From Bacillota bacterium (GTDB lineage: Bacteria; Bacillota; Clostridia; Christensenellales; Aristaeellaceae), in NCBI GenBank assembly GCA_023404715.1, contig JAEYAR010000115.1:1-23241 (forward strand): a stretch of 23,241 bases of DNA, in the 5' to 3' direction. Below the pieces are notes generated by a model. That model was not told the DNA's origin. It made no database searches and saw nothing but the letters and a program-made list of their open reading frames with translations. Shown piece by piece: positions 1 to 7,673 of this stretch; within the stretch, counting starts at the first letter, position 1, and each line of letters opens with the position of its first letter. A program made the translations under genes and the position numbers.

Positions 1-570
1 GTCCAGGCCCAGTTCATCAAGCCAGTCCATGCGCACCGCCGGGCCCGCCCACGGGGAGATGGGGCCCGTGCTATCCTCTTCCAGCATCAGCTCGCCGAAG
101 CCCCAGATGTGTCCTTCGTTGGTCTTCATCTGCTTGGCGACCTCGGGGTATTTTTCATAGATCGCCGTCAGGTTCGGACAATATTGGGCGATGTAATCCT
201 CCAGCGGCAGGAAGATGCCGTCTTCGATCGCCTTGGCGACGTCGCCCGGGTAGGTAGCGCCCGCCTCCATGCAGACGAAGTCGGGCAGGTCGTTGGCCGC
301 TACCAGCAGATTAAACTGCTCCGCCTCCTGGCCTGCGGCCGGATGAATCCATTCGATGTGAACGTTCGTGCGGTTTTCCAGCTCCTGATAGACCTCGTTG
401 CCGTTGTAATCGGTCATCAGCTTGGCTGCGTTCGTGTGCATGGGCTTCCAATAGGTAAACGTGACTTTTTCTTCGCTCAACGGCAGCGTATAGGCTTCCG
501 GTTCCGCCAGCGCCGATACCGTGCCGAGCATCAGTGCGAGCGCCATGCATAGAGCAATCCATTTTTTCAT
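1..570 (-). CDS. Extracellular solute-binding protein, N-terminal part (ABC sugar uptake type)
   Basis: The first 190 codons of a secreted substrate-binding protein; the rest lies beyond the left edge. The ATG at 568-570 follows an AAAGGGG ribosome binding site. Residues 1-22 form a signal peptide (two lysines, a hydrophobic core, an ALA cleavage site before EPEAY). The mature part begins with the FTYWKP, NEVYQELENRTNVHIEW and LPDF pattern of large oligosaccharide-binding proteins (family 1, LipO/YtcQ-like). No lipobox cysteine is visible at the cleavage site, so the protein may be released or held by its permease rather than lipid-anchored; that is inference. Family proteins deliver sugars to a membrane ABC permease. 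Permease genes would be expected further left but are outside the window. It is divergent to a GH172 hydrolase, which fits a glycan-use locus. The substrate cannot be read from the sequence. Confidence 0.88.
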   Translation of the reverse strand, partial: MKKWIALCMALALMLGTVSALAEPEAYTLPLSEEKVTFTYWKPMHTNAAKLMTDYNGNEVYQELENRTNVHIEWIHPAAGQEAEQFNLLVAANDLPDFVCMEAGATYPGDVAKAIEDGIFLPLEDYIAQYCPNLTAIYEKYPEVAKQMKTNEGHIWGFGELMLEEDSTGPISPWAGPAVRMDWLDELGLD

Positions 571-642
571 CGTGTATACCCCTTTCCGTTTGGCCACTTG
601 TGTACCGCCGCGGGCGCGCTCCGCGGCAGTTCGCGTGTCTGT

Positions 643-671
643 AGCATACATTTTTTCACCGGCCGTGTAAA
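643..671 (-). promoter_or_regulatory. Promoter of the solute-binding protein gene
   Basis: On the minus strand a -35 TTTACA (666-671) and a -10 TATGCT (643-648) are separated by exactly 17 bp. This predicts a transcription start near 636 and an untranslated leader of about 65 nt before the ATG at 570. The match is by eye. Confidence 0.6.
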
Positions 672-773
672 GGAGCAAAATCATCCTGTTTCAACATTTT
701 TTGTATTGATATTATCTTCAATTCAGAGGTAATAGACACATCATTTGCGCGTTGTTAACCGTTTCTTCACGTT

Positions 774-792
774 AGCAATTTTCAAATTTGCT
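774..792. promoter_or_regulatory. 19-bp imperfect palindrome, candidate operator in the divergent region
   Basis: AGCAATTTTCAAATTTGCT is symmetric at 16 of 18 non-central positions. It sits between the divergent solute-binding protein and GH172 genes, upstream of the candidate promoters of both. The position suits a shared sugar-responsive operator, but no regulator gene is adjacent. The rest of 571-906 shows only the two promoters and AT-rich DNA. Confidence 0.35.
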
Positions 793-851
793 CCCTTTAT
801 GCCGTTTTGGTTAACGCGAAAAAAGCGCCCCTGTTCACCGGCGCTAAAAGC

Positions 852-860
852 TGGTATACT
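852..860 (+). promoter_or_regulatory. Extended -10 promoter of the GH172 gene
   Basis: TGGTATACT is an extended -10 element (TGn followed by TATACT at 855-860). The -35 region 17 bp upstream (TGTTCA) is weak, as is common with extended -10 promoters. The predicted start near 867 leaves a leader of about 40 nt. Confidence 0.5.
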
Positions 861-906
861 GTGCAAAATCCGCGGTATCTCCATATATTGACGAGGAGGA
901 ACTCTT

Positions 907-1995
907 ATGAAGCTCACTCATCCGCTCGGCGGCGGCCTGCCCGGCCTCGCGCTGCTATCCCACGTCAAAACACGCTCCCTTTCCCCGGAAAACCCAAGCG
1001 GCGCGCCCGGCGGCGGGGCGCTGTGCCCGCTCGAGCAGGGCAGCGCCCGCGCGGCAGCCCGCGAGCTGGGCACGGGCTGGAAGGTCAACCCTTTCGTCGT
1101 CATCAAGGCGGGCACGACCTATGAAATCGGCGATATCGAAGGCCCCGGCACGATCGACCATATCTGGATGACGCCGACGGGCGCGTGGCGCGACTCCATC
1201 CTGCGTTTCTACTGGGACGGACAGGAGCACCCCAGCGTCGAATGCCCGGTAGGCGACTTTTTTGCCTGCGGTTGGGGGCAATACGCGCCCGTCTCCTCGC
1301 TGGCCGTCTGCGTCAACCCTGGCTCGGCATTCAACTGTTACTGGAAGATGCCCTTTCAAAAGCGCTGCCGCATCACGATGGAAAACCGCTCGGTAGACGA
1401 TATGGTGCTCTACTACCAGGTGGACTACTCGCTGTGCGAGCTGCCGGAAAACATCGCCTACTTCCACGCGCAGTTTCGCCGCGTCAACCCGTTGCCTTAC
1501 AAAGAGGCGTATACCATCGTCGATGGTATCGAAGGCCGCGGGCAGTATGTAGGCCTCTACATGTGCTGGGGCGTCAACAGCTGCAACTGGTGGGGCGAAG
1601 GCGAGATCAAATTTTACATTGATTCGGACACGCAGGCTCCCACCATCTGCGGCACGGGCACCGAAGACTACTTCTGCGGCTCGTACAATTTCGAAAATCA
1701 GAAGACCCATCGCTATGAGGCCTTTACGACGCCCTACGCAGGCATGCCGCAGGTCATAGAGCCTGACGGCCTCTACCGCTCGCAGCAGCGCTTCGGCCTC
1801 TACCGCTGGCACATCACGGATCCCGTGCACTTCGACGAGCGCCTGCGCGTGACGATCCAGGCCCTCGGCTGGCGCAGCCACGGCCGCTATCTGCCCCTGC
1901 AGGACGATATCTCGTCCGTCGTTTTCTGGTATCAGAGCCTGCCCTCCAAGCCCTTCCCCGCGCTGCCGGACCGCAACGCGCTAGAGGTCATCTAA
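907..1995 (+). CDS. GH172 (DUF2961) family glycoside hydrolase
   Basis: A 362-residue protein with the DUF2961 fold, now glycoside hydrolase family GH172. Known members act on alpha-fructofuranosyl or alpha-D-arabinofuranosyl bonds, for example difructose dianhydride I hydrolase and D-arabinan exo-enzymes. Family marks are GPGTIDHIWMT (residues 79-89), LRFYWDGQEHPSVECPVGDFF (about 99-119), WWGEGEIKFYID (228-239) and GTGTEDYF (249-256). The glutamates of the last two motifs (E231 or E233, and E253) are the probable catalytic pair, by analogy with characterised members. No signal peptide is present, so it acts in the cytoplasm, presumably on imported oligosaccharides. The start at 907 has GAGGAGGA six bases upstream. 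It is divergent from a solute-binding protein gene, and a terminator follows at 2006. The exact substrate is not determinable here. Confidence 0.88.
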   Translation: MKLTHPLGGGLPGLALLSHVKTRSLSPENPSGAPGGGALCPLEQGSARAAARELGTGWKVNPFVVIKAGTTYEIGDIEGPGTIDHIWMTPTGAWRDSILRFYWDGQEHPSVECPVGDFFACGWGQYAPVSSLAVCVNPGSAFNCYWKMPFQKRCRITMENRSVDDMVLYYQVDYSLCELPENIAYFHAQFRRVNPLPYKEAYTIVDGIEGRGQYVGLYMCWGVNSCNWWGEGEIKFYIDSDTQAPTICGTGTEDYFCGSYNFENQKTHRYEAFTTPYAGMPQVIEPDGLYRSQQRFGLYRWHITDPVHFDERLRVTIQALGWRSHGRYLPLQDDISSVVFWYQSLPSKPFPALPDRNALEVI

Positions 1996-2005
1996 CAAAA
2001 AATAT

Positions 2006-2048
2006 GGACGCCGGCATGCCTCACAAGGGAAACCGGCGTCCACTTTTT
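2006..2048. terminator. Bidirectional terminator between GH172 and the secreted-protein operon
   Basis: GGACGCCGG (2006-2014) pairs with CCGGCGTCC (2033-2041). On the plus strand ACTTTTT follows; on the minus strand the stem is followed by ATATTTTTT. It serves two convergent genes. Confidence 0.85.
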
Positions 2049-2052
2049 GTCC

Positions 2053-3342
2053 TCAGGTCTTTGCCGCACGGTACGAGAGCAGCATCACCTGTCCGCTCTG
2101 ATAAAGCACCTCCGCATGATACGTCTCCCCCGTGGCGAGCGTCACGCGCACCTGCGCGCTGTAGCCCGCGTCGAAATCGACGCTGCGGCGCGTGCGGATC
2201 GGTTCCAGCGCCTGCGTTTGCACGATCTGCGCCTGCGGATGCAGGTCGAGGATGAAGGCGCGCGCGATCTCCTGCCACCGCTCGTCGTAGGGATCGTGCT
2301 CCTCCCCGTCGCTTTGAATCGGATCTTTGACGACAAACCAGTCCGCCGTGAGCGTCCTGCCGGTCCGCGCGTCCAGGTAGATGAAGTAGGCCTCCTGGTG
2401 CCCGTTCGCTTCGACCGTCTCAAAGCTGGCCTGATAGGCCGTCGCCTCCCCCGCCTCGTCCGCCTCCGCGCTATCGCTCGTGCGTACGATGGAGAGCGGC
2501 GCGTTCAGCAGCCGCGTAAGCTCCTCGCGCGCCAGGCGTTCTAAGCGCGCGTAATCGATCGCATCCTCCGCGCCCGTCGCATAGTGCCCCTGCACAAAGC
2601 GCAGGATTTCCTCGTCCGTCTGCTCTCGATAGGGGCGGAACGTGAAGTGCTCCAGCCCGTTAAACGTCCTCTCCCGCTGCTGCTCCGCGCTCTGTGGTTC
2701 CCGTCGCAGCTGAATTTCGCCCAGCCCGTCGTCCTCCGGCAGCGGTGTAAATGCCCTTTGCGGGCGCAGGCCCTGGCGCGTATACTGCTCGTAAAGCAGC
2801 GTCCGGCGGCCGATCTCGCCTTGCGTCGGCACGCGGGTACACTCCAGGCTGCCGCCGCGCATGCAGTTGCGCTCATTGAGCCCGGCCGGGTCAAACGGCA
2901 ACCAGAGCCGCGCATAGGCGTCGACGATCGAAAGCAACTGTTCGTCCGTCAGCGGAATCCCTGGGAGAATCACATAAGCGCGCTCCCCGTCGTAGTCCGC
3001 GGGGCCCAGCCTATAGACGCCCACGAGCACGTCCTCCGTCTTGTTCAGTACGTCCTCCGCCGGGCGCAGGCCAGACGCGTAAGCGTCCTGCAGCGCGTGG
3101 GCGCGCGCCTGCTCCTCTTGCGTCAATCCGCATCCGGCCTGCAAGCTGCGCGCGTGTTCTTCAAAATAGGCCTCCAAAGGCTGCGGCAGGTAATGCTCCT
3201 CCTCGATCGCGACATACGGCGCATACGGCGCAGCCGCAGGCGCATCCTGAACGACGTTCTCCACTACCTGCGCTTGCGCCGCGCCGCCCGTGAGCAGGAG
3301 GCCCAGCAGCAGGCAAAGCGCCTGAATCCTCGTTGTGCTCAT
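2053..3342 (-). CDS. Secreted protein of unknown function, paralogue B (RNCMRGG motif)
   Basis: A 429-residue exported protein of a family I do not recognise. Residues 1-24 are a signal peptide ending AQA. The mature chain shares a clear block with the protein encoded at 4190-5512: DVLVGVY (104-110), YVILP and LTDEQLL (123-137), FDPAxL, RNCMRGG (158-164) and LPEDDGLG (201-208). A tail rich in beta strands follows, ending near YHAEVLYQSGQVMLLSY, reminiscent of PepSY-like repeats, though that is only a resemblance. It contains few cysteines, including one in RNCMRGG. The ATG at 3340-3342 overlaps the upstream stop codon (ATGA) and has GGGGAG upstream, so it is translationally coupled. It is the last gene of a three-gene secreted cassette behind a two-component system. 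No catalytic motif is evident; a surface or envelope role is inferred only. Confidence 0.85.
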   Translation of the reverse strand: MSTTRIQALCLLLGLLLTGGAAQAQVVENVVQDAPAAAPYAPYVAIEEEHYLPQPLEAYFEEHARSLQAGCGLTQEEQARAHALQDAYASGLRPAEDVLNKTEDVLVGVYRLGPADYDGERAYVILPGIPLTDEQLLSIVDAYARLWLPFDPAGLNERNCMRGGSLECTRVPTQGEIGRRTLLYEQYTRQGLRPQRAFTPLPEDDGLGEIQLRREPQSAEQQRERTFNGLEHFTFRPYREQTDEEILRFVQGHYATGAEDAIDYARLERLAREELTRLLNAPLSIVRTSDSAEADEAGEATAYQASFETVEANGHQEAYFIYLDARTGRTLTADWFVVKDPIQSDGEEHDPYDERWQEIARAFILDLHPQAQIVQTQALEPIRTRRSVDFDAGYSAQVRVTLATGETYHAEVLYQSGQVMLLSYRAAKT

Positions 3343-4193
3343 TGCAACCGCTCCCCGCTTCCCGCGTGTACGAACGCGTTTTGATATCGATAGGCGGGCC
3401 GCGCGACGATCTGTGCGCCCTGCTGGATGATCAGAAAACAGCGCTCCAGCGGCGCGTCCGGCCGTATCCCGCTCGCCGCAAAGGCCTCCAGCGCCGCCGC
3501 CTCTTCGATCGCGGGCACGCCGCCCGGCAGGGGCTCAAAATCAGCCCAGTCGGCATGCAGCGAAAGCACGCCCGCGTCGCCGATGCGCACGTCCGCGCTC
3601 AGGTGCGGCGCGTCCGGCACGCGCATTTCCATCCGCTCGTTCGGATCCATAGCGGTATTCGCCCAGTTCCAGTAAGCGGCATACCGCGCCGCGCTCTGAT
3701 ACACCGGCAGGCCGTTTAAGCGCTGGTCCAGCACCACGCGATAGAATCCGCCTGCATCGCTTGCATAAGCGCCTGCCTGCTGCAGGCCGTTGTCCGTAAG
3801 GCCCAGCGCGTCCAAAAGCGCTTGCGCCTTTTTAACGGCCTCCTCCCGTGTCAGGCGGCAGGGCGGCACGTTGTCCGCACAAACGCTTTGCCGGTTGCAG
3901 GATGGATCCGTTTCGTTCCTGCGGTAGAATACGCTGCCAAAGCCGTCCGCTTCCCCAAACACCCGTACATCCGCGTGCGACTCGCCCCAATCAAAGCCGC
4001 TGTAATGCCAATATGTATCCGCGAGCGACGTCTCGTGCGACGCCTCTTCCCAGCGCTCCCCAAAGACCGACTTGCACAGCGCATCCGCGTCTTGTCTGTA
4101 AGGCAACACCCGATAGCTGCATGCGTCCTGCGCCTGCGCCGCAGATGCGAGCAGTAATCCGGCCAGTAAAAACACGGCGATGATCTTTTTCAT
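3339..4193 (-). CDS. Secreted protein of unknown function, middle gene of the cassette
   Basis: A 284-residue exported protein. The start MKKIIAVFLLAGLLLASAAQA is a signal peptide with a cleavage site near residue 21. The mature part has cysteines in its N-terminal half (DACSYR, ALCKSV, PSCNRQSVC, VPPCRL), which could form disulfides outside the cell. A helical stretch TREEAVKKAQALLDALGL and a following FYRVVLDQRLNGLPVYQSAARY resemble the helix-strand order of PepSY or M4-inhibitor-like domains; this is a weak structural guess. It does not share the RNCMRGG block of its two neighbours. The ATG overlaps the upstream gene by four bases and its stop overlaps the downstream ATG in the same way, so the three products are probably made in balanced amounts. 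Function unknown. Confidence 0.83.
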   Translation of the reverse strand: MKKIIAVFLLAGLLLASAAQAQDACSYRVLPYRQDADALCKSVFGERWEEASHETSLADTYWHYSGFDWGESHADVRVFGEADGFGSVFYRRNETDPSCNRQSVCADNVPPCRLTREEAVKKAQALLDALGLTDNGLQQAGAYASDAGGFYRVVLDQRLNGLPVYQSAARYAAYWNWANTAMDPNERMEMRVPDAPHLSADVRIGDAGVLSLHADWADFEPLPGGVPAIEEAAALEAFAASGIRPDAPLERCFLIIQQGAQIVARPAYRYQNAFVHAGSGERLQ

Positions 4194-5512
4194 CCGTTCG
4201 ACGCCCCCTCTTCCTGCTCCTTGGGGAGCACGGGCGGCTTACGGCTGTACTCGATTTGCACGACCTGCTCGCTTTGATACAGGATCTTCACCTCGTAATA
4301 GCCGCCATCCGCCGGATAGACCGCGACGAGCGCGCCGTATCCGGGCGAGGAGACGTCGCCCGACACGCCGTTGCAGATCTGCTCCCCGAGCGCCTGGGTA
4401 TGGCTGATCCGACAATCCGGCCGGATGTCCGAGACCGCCGCGCAGGCCATCTGCCGCCATTTTTCATCGAAAGGGTCGAGCCTCAGGTCGCTGTACCTTA
4501 GGTTCGCATCGATGTATAAGCAATAGGCGTTCAGCGTCTCCTTCGTCGCGTTCTCTACGATCGCCATTGTGCGGACATATCGCCCCGCCGTCGGGTCGCT
4601 TTCAAACTGTCCGCAGTAGGCCCCTCCCTCGGCGACGGTGTCGTAGACCGTAAACTGCTCCAGCGTATAGTCCGTAACCCTTTTCAGCGCCAGCGGCGCG
4701 CCCACAAGCCGCGCCATTTCCGCGCGGGCGACGGCCTCCATCCCGCTCCAGTCCACGCGCTTTTCCCGCGGTTCGGTCTCGTCCAAATCATACGTGACAT
4801 AGGCGAAAAGCTCAGCATCGTCCATCGCCCGGTAGGGCAGGAACGTAAACCAGCTCCTGCCGCAAAATAAATCCTCCGGCTGAGTCTGCAGCGTCACCCT
4901 GCCCAGGCCGTCGTCTTGCGGCAGCACTGTGAACGGCTGCGCCTGAACGCCCTGCCGATAAAGCCCCCGCAGTACGTCTGCGCGCGTGCGTTCGCTGTCC
5001 GTCCAATAGCGCGTATTGCCAAAGTATCCGCCCCGCATGCAGTTGCGGTGTGAGAGCGCAGCCGGGTCGAAGCGTTTGCCTATCTGCGAGAACGCGTCGA
5101 TGAGCTGCAAGAGCTGCTCGTCCGTAAGATACGTCGTCGGCAGAATTACGTAAACCGTTTCCCCTGCGTAATCCTGGGGACGCAGGGGATAAACGCCGAC
5201 GACGACATCCTGCGTCACGCCCAGCGCGCTCTCTTCTGGCCGCTCGCCCGCGTCGTATCGCGCCTGCAGGGCCGGTACGCGCGCGGCTTCCTTTTTCGTC
5301 AGCCGAGGCGCCTGCATGTGCCCCTCCCAGTCCTCATCTCCGCCGGCGGCATACTCCTGCGCGTACGCCTCTGGTGTATAGTCCTCCAGCACCGTGTCTA
5401 TGCCCGCAGTTTGCGCCGCCTCCGGCGCGGCCTGCACCACGTCTTCTTGCACTGCGCCCGCCGGGCGCGGCAAGCAAAACAACAGGCACAGAAGGACCGC
5501 CGCTTTTTTCAC
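4190..5512 (-). CDS. Secreted protein of unknown function, paralogue A (RNCMRGG motif)
   Basis: A 440-residue exported protein, first gene of the cassette. I chose the GTG at 5510-5512: GGGGGAG lies six bases upstream and the product then opens with a proper signal peptide (MKKAAVLLCLLFCLPRPAGA). A longer frame to 5611 would put 33 basic residues in front of it and would cross the promoter region. Shared with the paralogue at 2053-3342: DVVVGVYPL (102-110), YVILP and LTDEQLL (121-135), RNCMRGG (156-162), LPQDDGLG (197-204), FTFLPYR and a terminal YYEVKILYQSEQVVQIEY. The C-terminus is charged (KEQEEGASNG). No membrane anchor or enzyme motif is seen. The upstream DNA carries the same tandem repeat as the response-regulator promoter, which suggests control by that regulator. 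Function unknown. Confidence 0.85.
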   Translation of the reverse strand: MKKAAVLLCLLFCLPRPAGAVQEDVVQAAPEAAQTAGIDTVLEDYTPEAYAQEYAAGGDEDWEGHMQAPRLTKKEAARVPALQARYDAGERPEESALGVTQDVVVGVYPLRPQDYAGETVYVILPTTYLTDEQLLQLIDAFSQIGKRFDPAALSHRNCMRGGYFGNTRYWTDSERTRADVLRGLYRQGVQAQPFTVLPQDDGLGRVTLQTQPEDLFCGRSWFTFLPYRAMDDAELFAYVTYDLDETEPREKRVDWSGMEAVARAEMARLVGAPLALKRVTDYTLEQFTVYDTVAEGGAYCGQFESDPTAGRYVRTMAIVENATKETLNAYCLYIDANLRYSDLRLDPFDEKWRQMACAAVSDIRPDCRISHTQALGEQICNGVSGDVSSPGYGALVAVYPADGGYYEVKILYQSEQVVQIEYSRKPPVLPKEQEEGASNG

Positions 5513-5557
5513 CGTCAACTCCCCCTTTTTGATCACCCTTCGGCGTCTGGCCAAAGG

Positions 5558-5587
5558 ATAACAGCCTTGCGGGCACAGAGTCCTCAA
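5558..5587 (-). promoter_or_regulatory. Candidate promoter of the secreted-protein cassette
   Basis: On the minus strand TTGAGG (5582-5587) and TGTTAT (5558-5563) are 18 bp apart, each matching consensus at four of six positions. A weak promoter directly next to a regulator-type direct repeat suggests dependence on an activator. The overlapping extended -10 TGTTATCCT is an alternative. Confidence 0.4.
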
Positions 5588-5591
5588 CACA

Positions 5592-5609
5592 TTGTAACGA
5601 TGTTGTAAC
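5592..5609 (-). promoter_or_regulatory. Tandem repeat, candidate response-regulator binding site (cassette promoter)
   Basis: Two identical heptamers, GTTACAA-CATC-GTTACAA on the minus strand, lie at an 11-bp period immediately upstream of the candidate -35. OmpR/PhoB-family regulators bind head-to-tail repeats with this period. A matching site precedes the response-regulator gene at 7674-7691. Confidence 0.6.
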
Positions 5610-5614
5610 AAACG

Positions 5615-6958
5615 CTATTTCCCCAAATATACGCGCACCGTCGTGCCCTTTCCGGGCTCGGAATCGATCCGCAGCCGTCCGCCGTGCGCCGCGCAAATGC
5701 GCGCGCAGAGCGTCAAGCCGAGCCCTGCGCCGCCCTGGCTGCGCGTGCGCGCCTTGTCCGCCTTATAGAACGGCTCACAGGCGCGCGCGCACTGCTCCGG
5801 CGTCATCCCGCGCCCCGCATCCTGCACGGAAAAACCGTCTGCAAAGGCGGTCAGCACCACTTCCTGCCCCGGCGCGCTCGCACGGACCGCATTGACGCAC
5901 AGGTTTTGCGCGAGCATGTACAGCAGCTCCGGATCGCCGCGCCAAACAGCCTCCCCCTCGGCCTTTACGCATAGGCGTACGCCGTTTGTCAGCGGCTTTA
6001 GCGCCCCGGCGGCCTGCGCGAGCAACAGCCGCCCGTTCACATCCTCCCGGACGATTTCCTCGTGTGGTAAGCGAGTCAGCAACAGCAGGCGCTTATCCAT
6101 GTCCGCCAGGCGTTGCGTCTCTCTGGCGATCGCGCGCAGCGCGGTACCCCGCTGCGCTTCGTCCAGCGCCGCCGTCTGTAGCAGCCGCGCATACCCGAGC
6201 ATCGCCGTCAGCGGTGTGCGCATTTCGTGCGCGAGCGCGTCGATCAGTTCCTGCCGCCCCTGCGCCTCACTGCGCAGCGCCTCCTCCCGCGCGGCGATCG
6301 CGGCGCGCATCTCGTCAAACCGGCGCGCCAGCTCGCCGGTTTCATCCCGGCGCGTGAGCGGCAAGGCAGGCCCCTGCGCCTCGCCCGAAGCGATGGCCTG
6401 CGCGGCGTGCGCAAGCTGCTTCACCGGCCGCACGCTCAGACGGGCTACAAACAGAGAAAGCGCCGCCACGAGCACCGCGCCTATGGCGCCCACCGCAGCA
6501 AAGGACCGCCAGAGCGACCGGCGCAGTTCATATAGGTCGCTCACGTCGCGCCCGGCCAGCAGCGTCACATACTGCGACATCCGCTCGCTCACGAGCAGGC
6601 GCGGGGCCTCCCCCTGGGTGTCGAGCAGCGATTGGCGTCCCATCTCCGGGATCAGGGCGCCATAGCGTGCCGGCAGCTCCGATCCATCCACGGGCCGTTC
6701 GCCGTAGAGCAGCGTTACCTCCAGCCCTTGCTGCGTAACCATCGCGCGCAGGCGCGAGAGGAGTACGCAAAGCTCGCTATACGCAGCCGTCTGCAGCGGC
6801 TCGCGCACGCTACCCGCCAGAATCGCCTCTTCCATGAGCATGCGTTCGAGCTCCCGCTCCATCATCAGCGAGAAGCTACGCTGCGTAAGCGCGTATGTAC
6901 ACAGCAGCAGCAACGGCAAAAAGAGCGCCAGCATCGCGAGCGTCAGCTTTCGGGTCAT
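5615..6958 (-). CDS. Sensor histidine kinase of a two-component system
   Basis: A 447-residue membrane kinase. Transmembrane segment 1 covers about residues 5-24 and segment 2 about 152-173, enclosing a sensor region of roughly 125 residues outside the cell. A HAMP linker follows (RPVKQL, about 175-228), then the HisKA box with H244 in ALAHEMRTPL, and the HATPase domain with N box QNLCVNAV (351-358), G1 DAGRGM (380-385), F box CEPFYKAD (394-401) and G2 GGAGLGL (409-415). All catalytic motifs are present. The ATG at 6956-6958 overlaps the regulator's stop (ATGA) with GGAGGA upstream; a longer frame to 7093 lies inside the regulator gene and is unlikely. The family autophosphorylates on the histidine and passes phosphate to the regulator's aspartate. 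The signal is unknown; the co-located secreted proteins suggest an envelope cue. Confidence 0.95.
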   Translation of the reverse strand: MTRKLTLAMLALFLPLLLLCTYALTQRSFSLMMERELERMLMEEAILAGSVREPLQTAAYSELCVLLSRLRAMVTQQGLEVTLLYGERPVDGSELPARYGALIPEMGRQSLLDTQGEAPRLLVSERMSQYVTLLAGRDVSDLYELRRSLWRSFAAVGAIGAVLVAALSLFVARLSVRPVKQLAHAAQAIASGEAQGPALPLTRRDETGELARRFDEMRAAIAAREEALRSEAQGRQELIDALAHEMRTPLTAMLGYARLLQTAALDEAQRGTALRAIARETQRLADMDKRLLLLTRLPHEEIVREDVNGRLLLAQAAGALKPLTNGVRLCVKAEGEAVWRGDPELLYMLAQNLCVNAVRASAPGQEVVLTAFADGFSVQDAGRGMTPEQCARACEPFYKADKARTRSQGGAGLGLTLCARICAAHGGRLRIDSEPGKGTTVRVYLGK

Positions 6959-7620
6959 AGCATATCCTCCAAAGGCCGGTACCGGTACCCGTACTTGTAT
7001 ACCGTTTCGATCGCATCCCCGCCCAGCTTGCGGCGCAGGCGCTGTACGTGCACGTCCACCGTGCGCGTCTCGCCGCAATACGCATAGCCCCAAACCCCGG
7101 CGAGCAGCGTCTCGCGCGAAAGGGCGGTGCCGCGCCTGCGCACGAGCATCGTCAGCAAGTCGAACTCCAAGGCCGTGATCGGAACCTCCCGCCCCGCCTG
7201 CCGGACAATCCGCGCGTCAAAGTCGATCTCTAGCCGCGCGTCCGCATAGCGAGCATCCTCCCGCCTATGGCGGCGCAGCACGTTTTCTATGCGCGCGAGC
7301 AGCTCCGCGGGCTCAAAGGGCTTGAGAATGTAGTCTTCCGCGCCCAGGCGCAATCCGCGCACGCGGTCGGGCACGGACGTCTTCGCGGTCAGGAATAAAA
7401 CGGGCACCTGCGCCAAAACAAAATCTTCGGCGAGCGAGAAGCCGTCTTCCCCGGGCATCATCACGTCCAGCAGCGCCGCGTCGATGCCTCCGCGGGCCAG
7501 CTCTTTGCGCGCCGCAGCGGCATCCTGCGCAACGCGGCAGGCATAGCCCACCAGCGTAAGATGCATACATAGCATCTCCACGATCGCCGCTTCGTCGTCT
7601 ACGATCAAAATACAGGCCAT
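6955..7620 (-). CDS. OmpR/PhoB-family response regulator
   Basis: A 221-residue transcription regulator. The receiver domain (about 1-118) has the acidic pair D8-D9, phospho-acceptor D52 in LLDVMMPGEDG, T78 and K100. The C-terminal winged helix (about 125-219) ends with TVDVHVQRLRRKL and the wing ETVYKYGYRYRPL typical of the family. The ATG at 7618-7620 follows GGGAGGAG; an upstream extension to 7719 would cross the promoter and has no family homology. The kinase gene overlaps its stop codon. Its promoter holds a tandem GTTACAA-like repeat matching the one before the secreted cassette, so positive autoregulation is likely (inference). Confidence 0.95.
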   Translation of the reverse strand: MACILIVDDEAAIVEMLCMHLTLVGYACRVAQDAAAARKELARGGIDAALLDVMMPGEDGFSLAEDFVLAQVPVLFLTAKTSVPDRVRGLRLGAEDYILKPFEPAELLARIENVLRRHRREDARYADARLEIDFDARIVRQAGREVPITALEFDLLTMLVRRRGTALSRETLLAGVWGYAYCGETRTVDVHVQRLRRKLGGDAIETVYKYGYRYRPLEDML

Positions 7621-7647
7621 CTCGTCTCCTCCCACCCTCTGCCTTTT

Positions 7648-7653
7648 ATTGTA
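7648..7653 (-). promoter_or_regulatory. -10 element of the response-regulator promoter
   Basis: TACAAT on the minus strand is a good -10. The position 17 bp upstream (CATTCG) is a poor -35 and partly overlaps the promoter-proximal half of the tandem repeat at 7674-7691, which is the arrangement expected of an activator-dependent promoter. Confidence 0.55.
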
Positions 7654-7673
7654 GCACGACAGGGCAACCACGA

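Noticed and set aside
2584..3384. A 266-codon plus-strand frame opposite the secreted paralogue B
   Set aside because: The minus-strand reading has a signal peptide, paralogue conservation and coupled starts; the plus frame has none of these.
5512..5611. A longer N-terminus for secreted protein A, starting at 5611
   Set aside because: It would place 33 mostly basic residues before the signal peptide and translate the promoter and regulator-binding repeat.
6959..7093. A longer N-terminus for the histidine kinase
   Set aside because: The extension lies inside the response-regulator gene in another frame; the ATG at 6958 with GGAGGA and the ATGA overlap is the usual arrangement.
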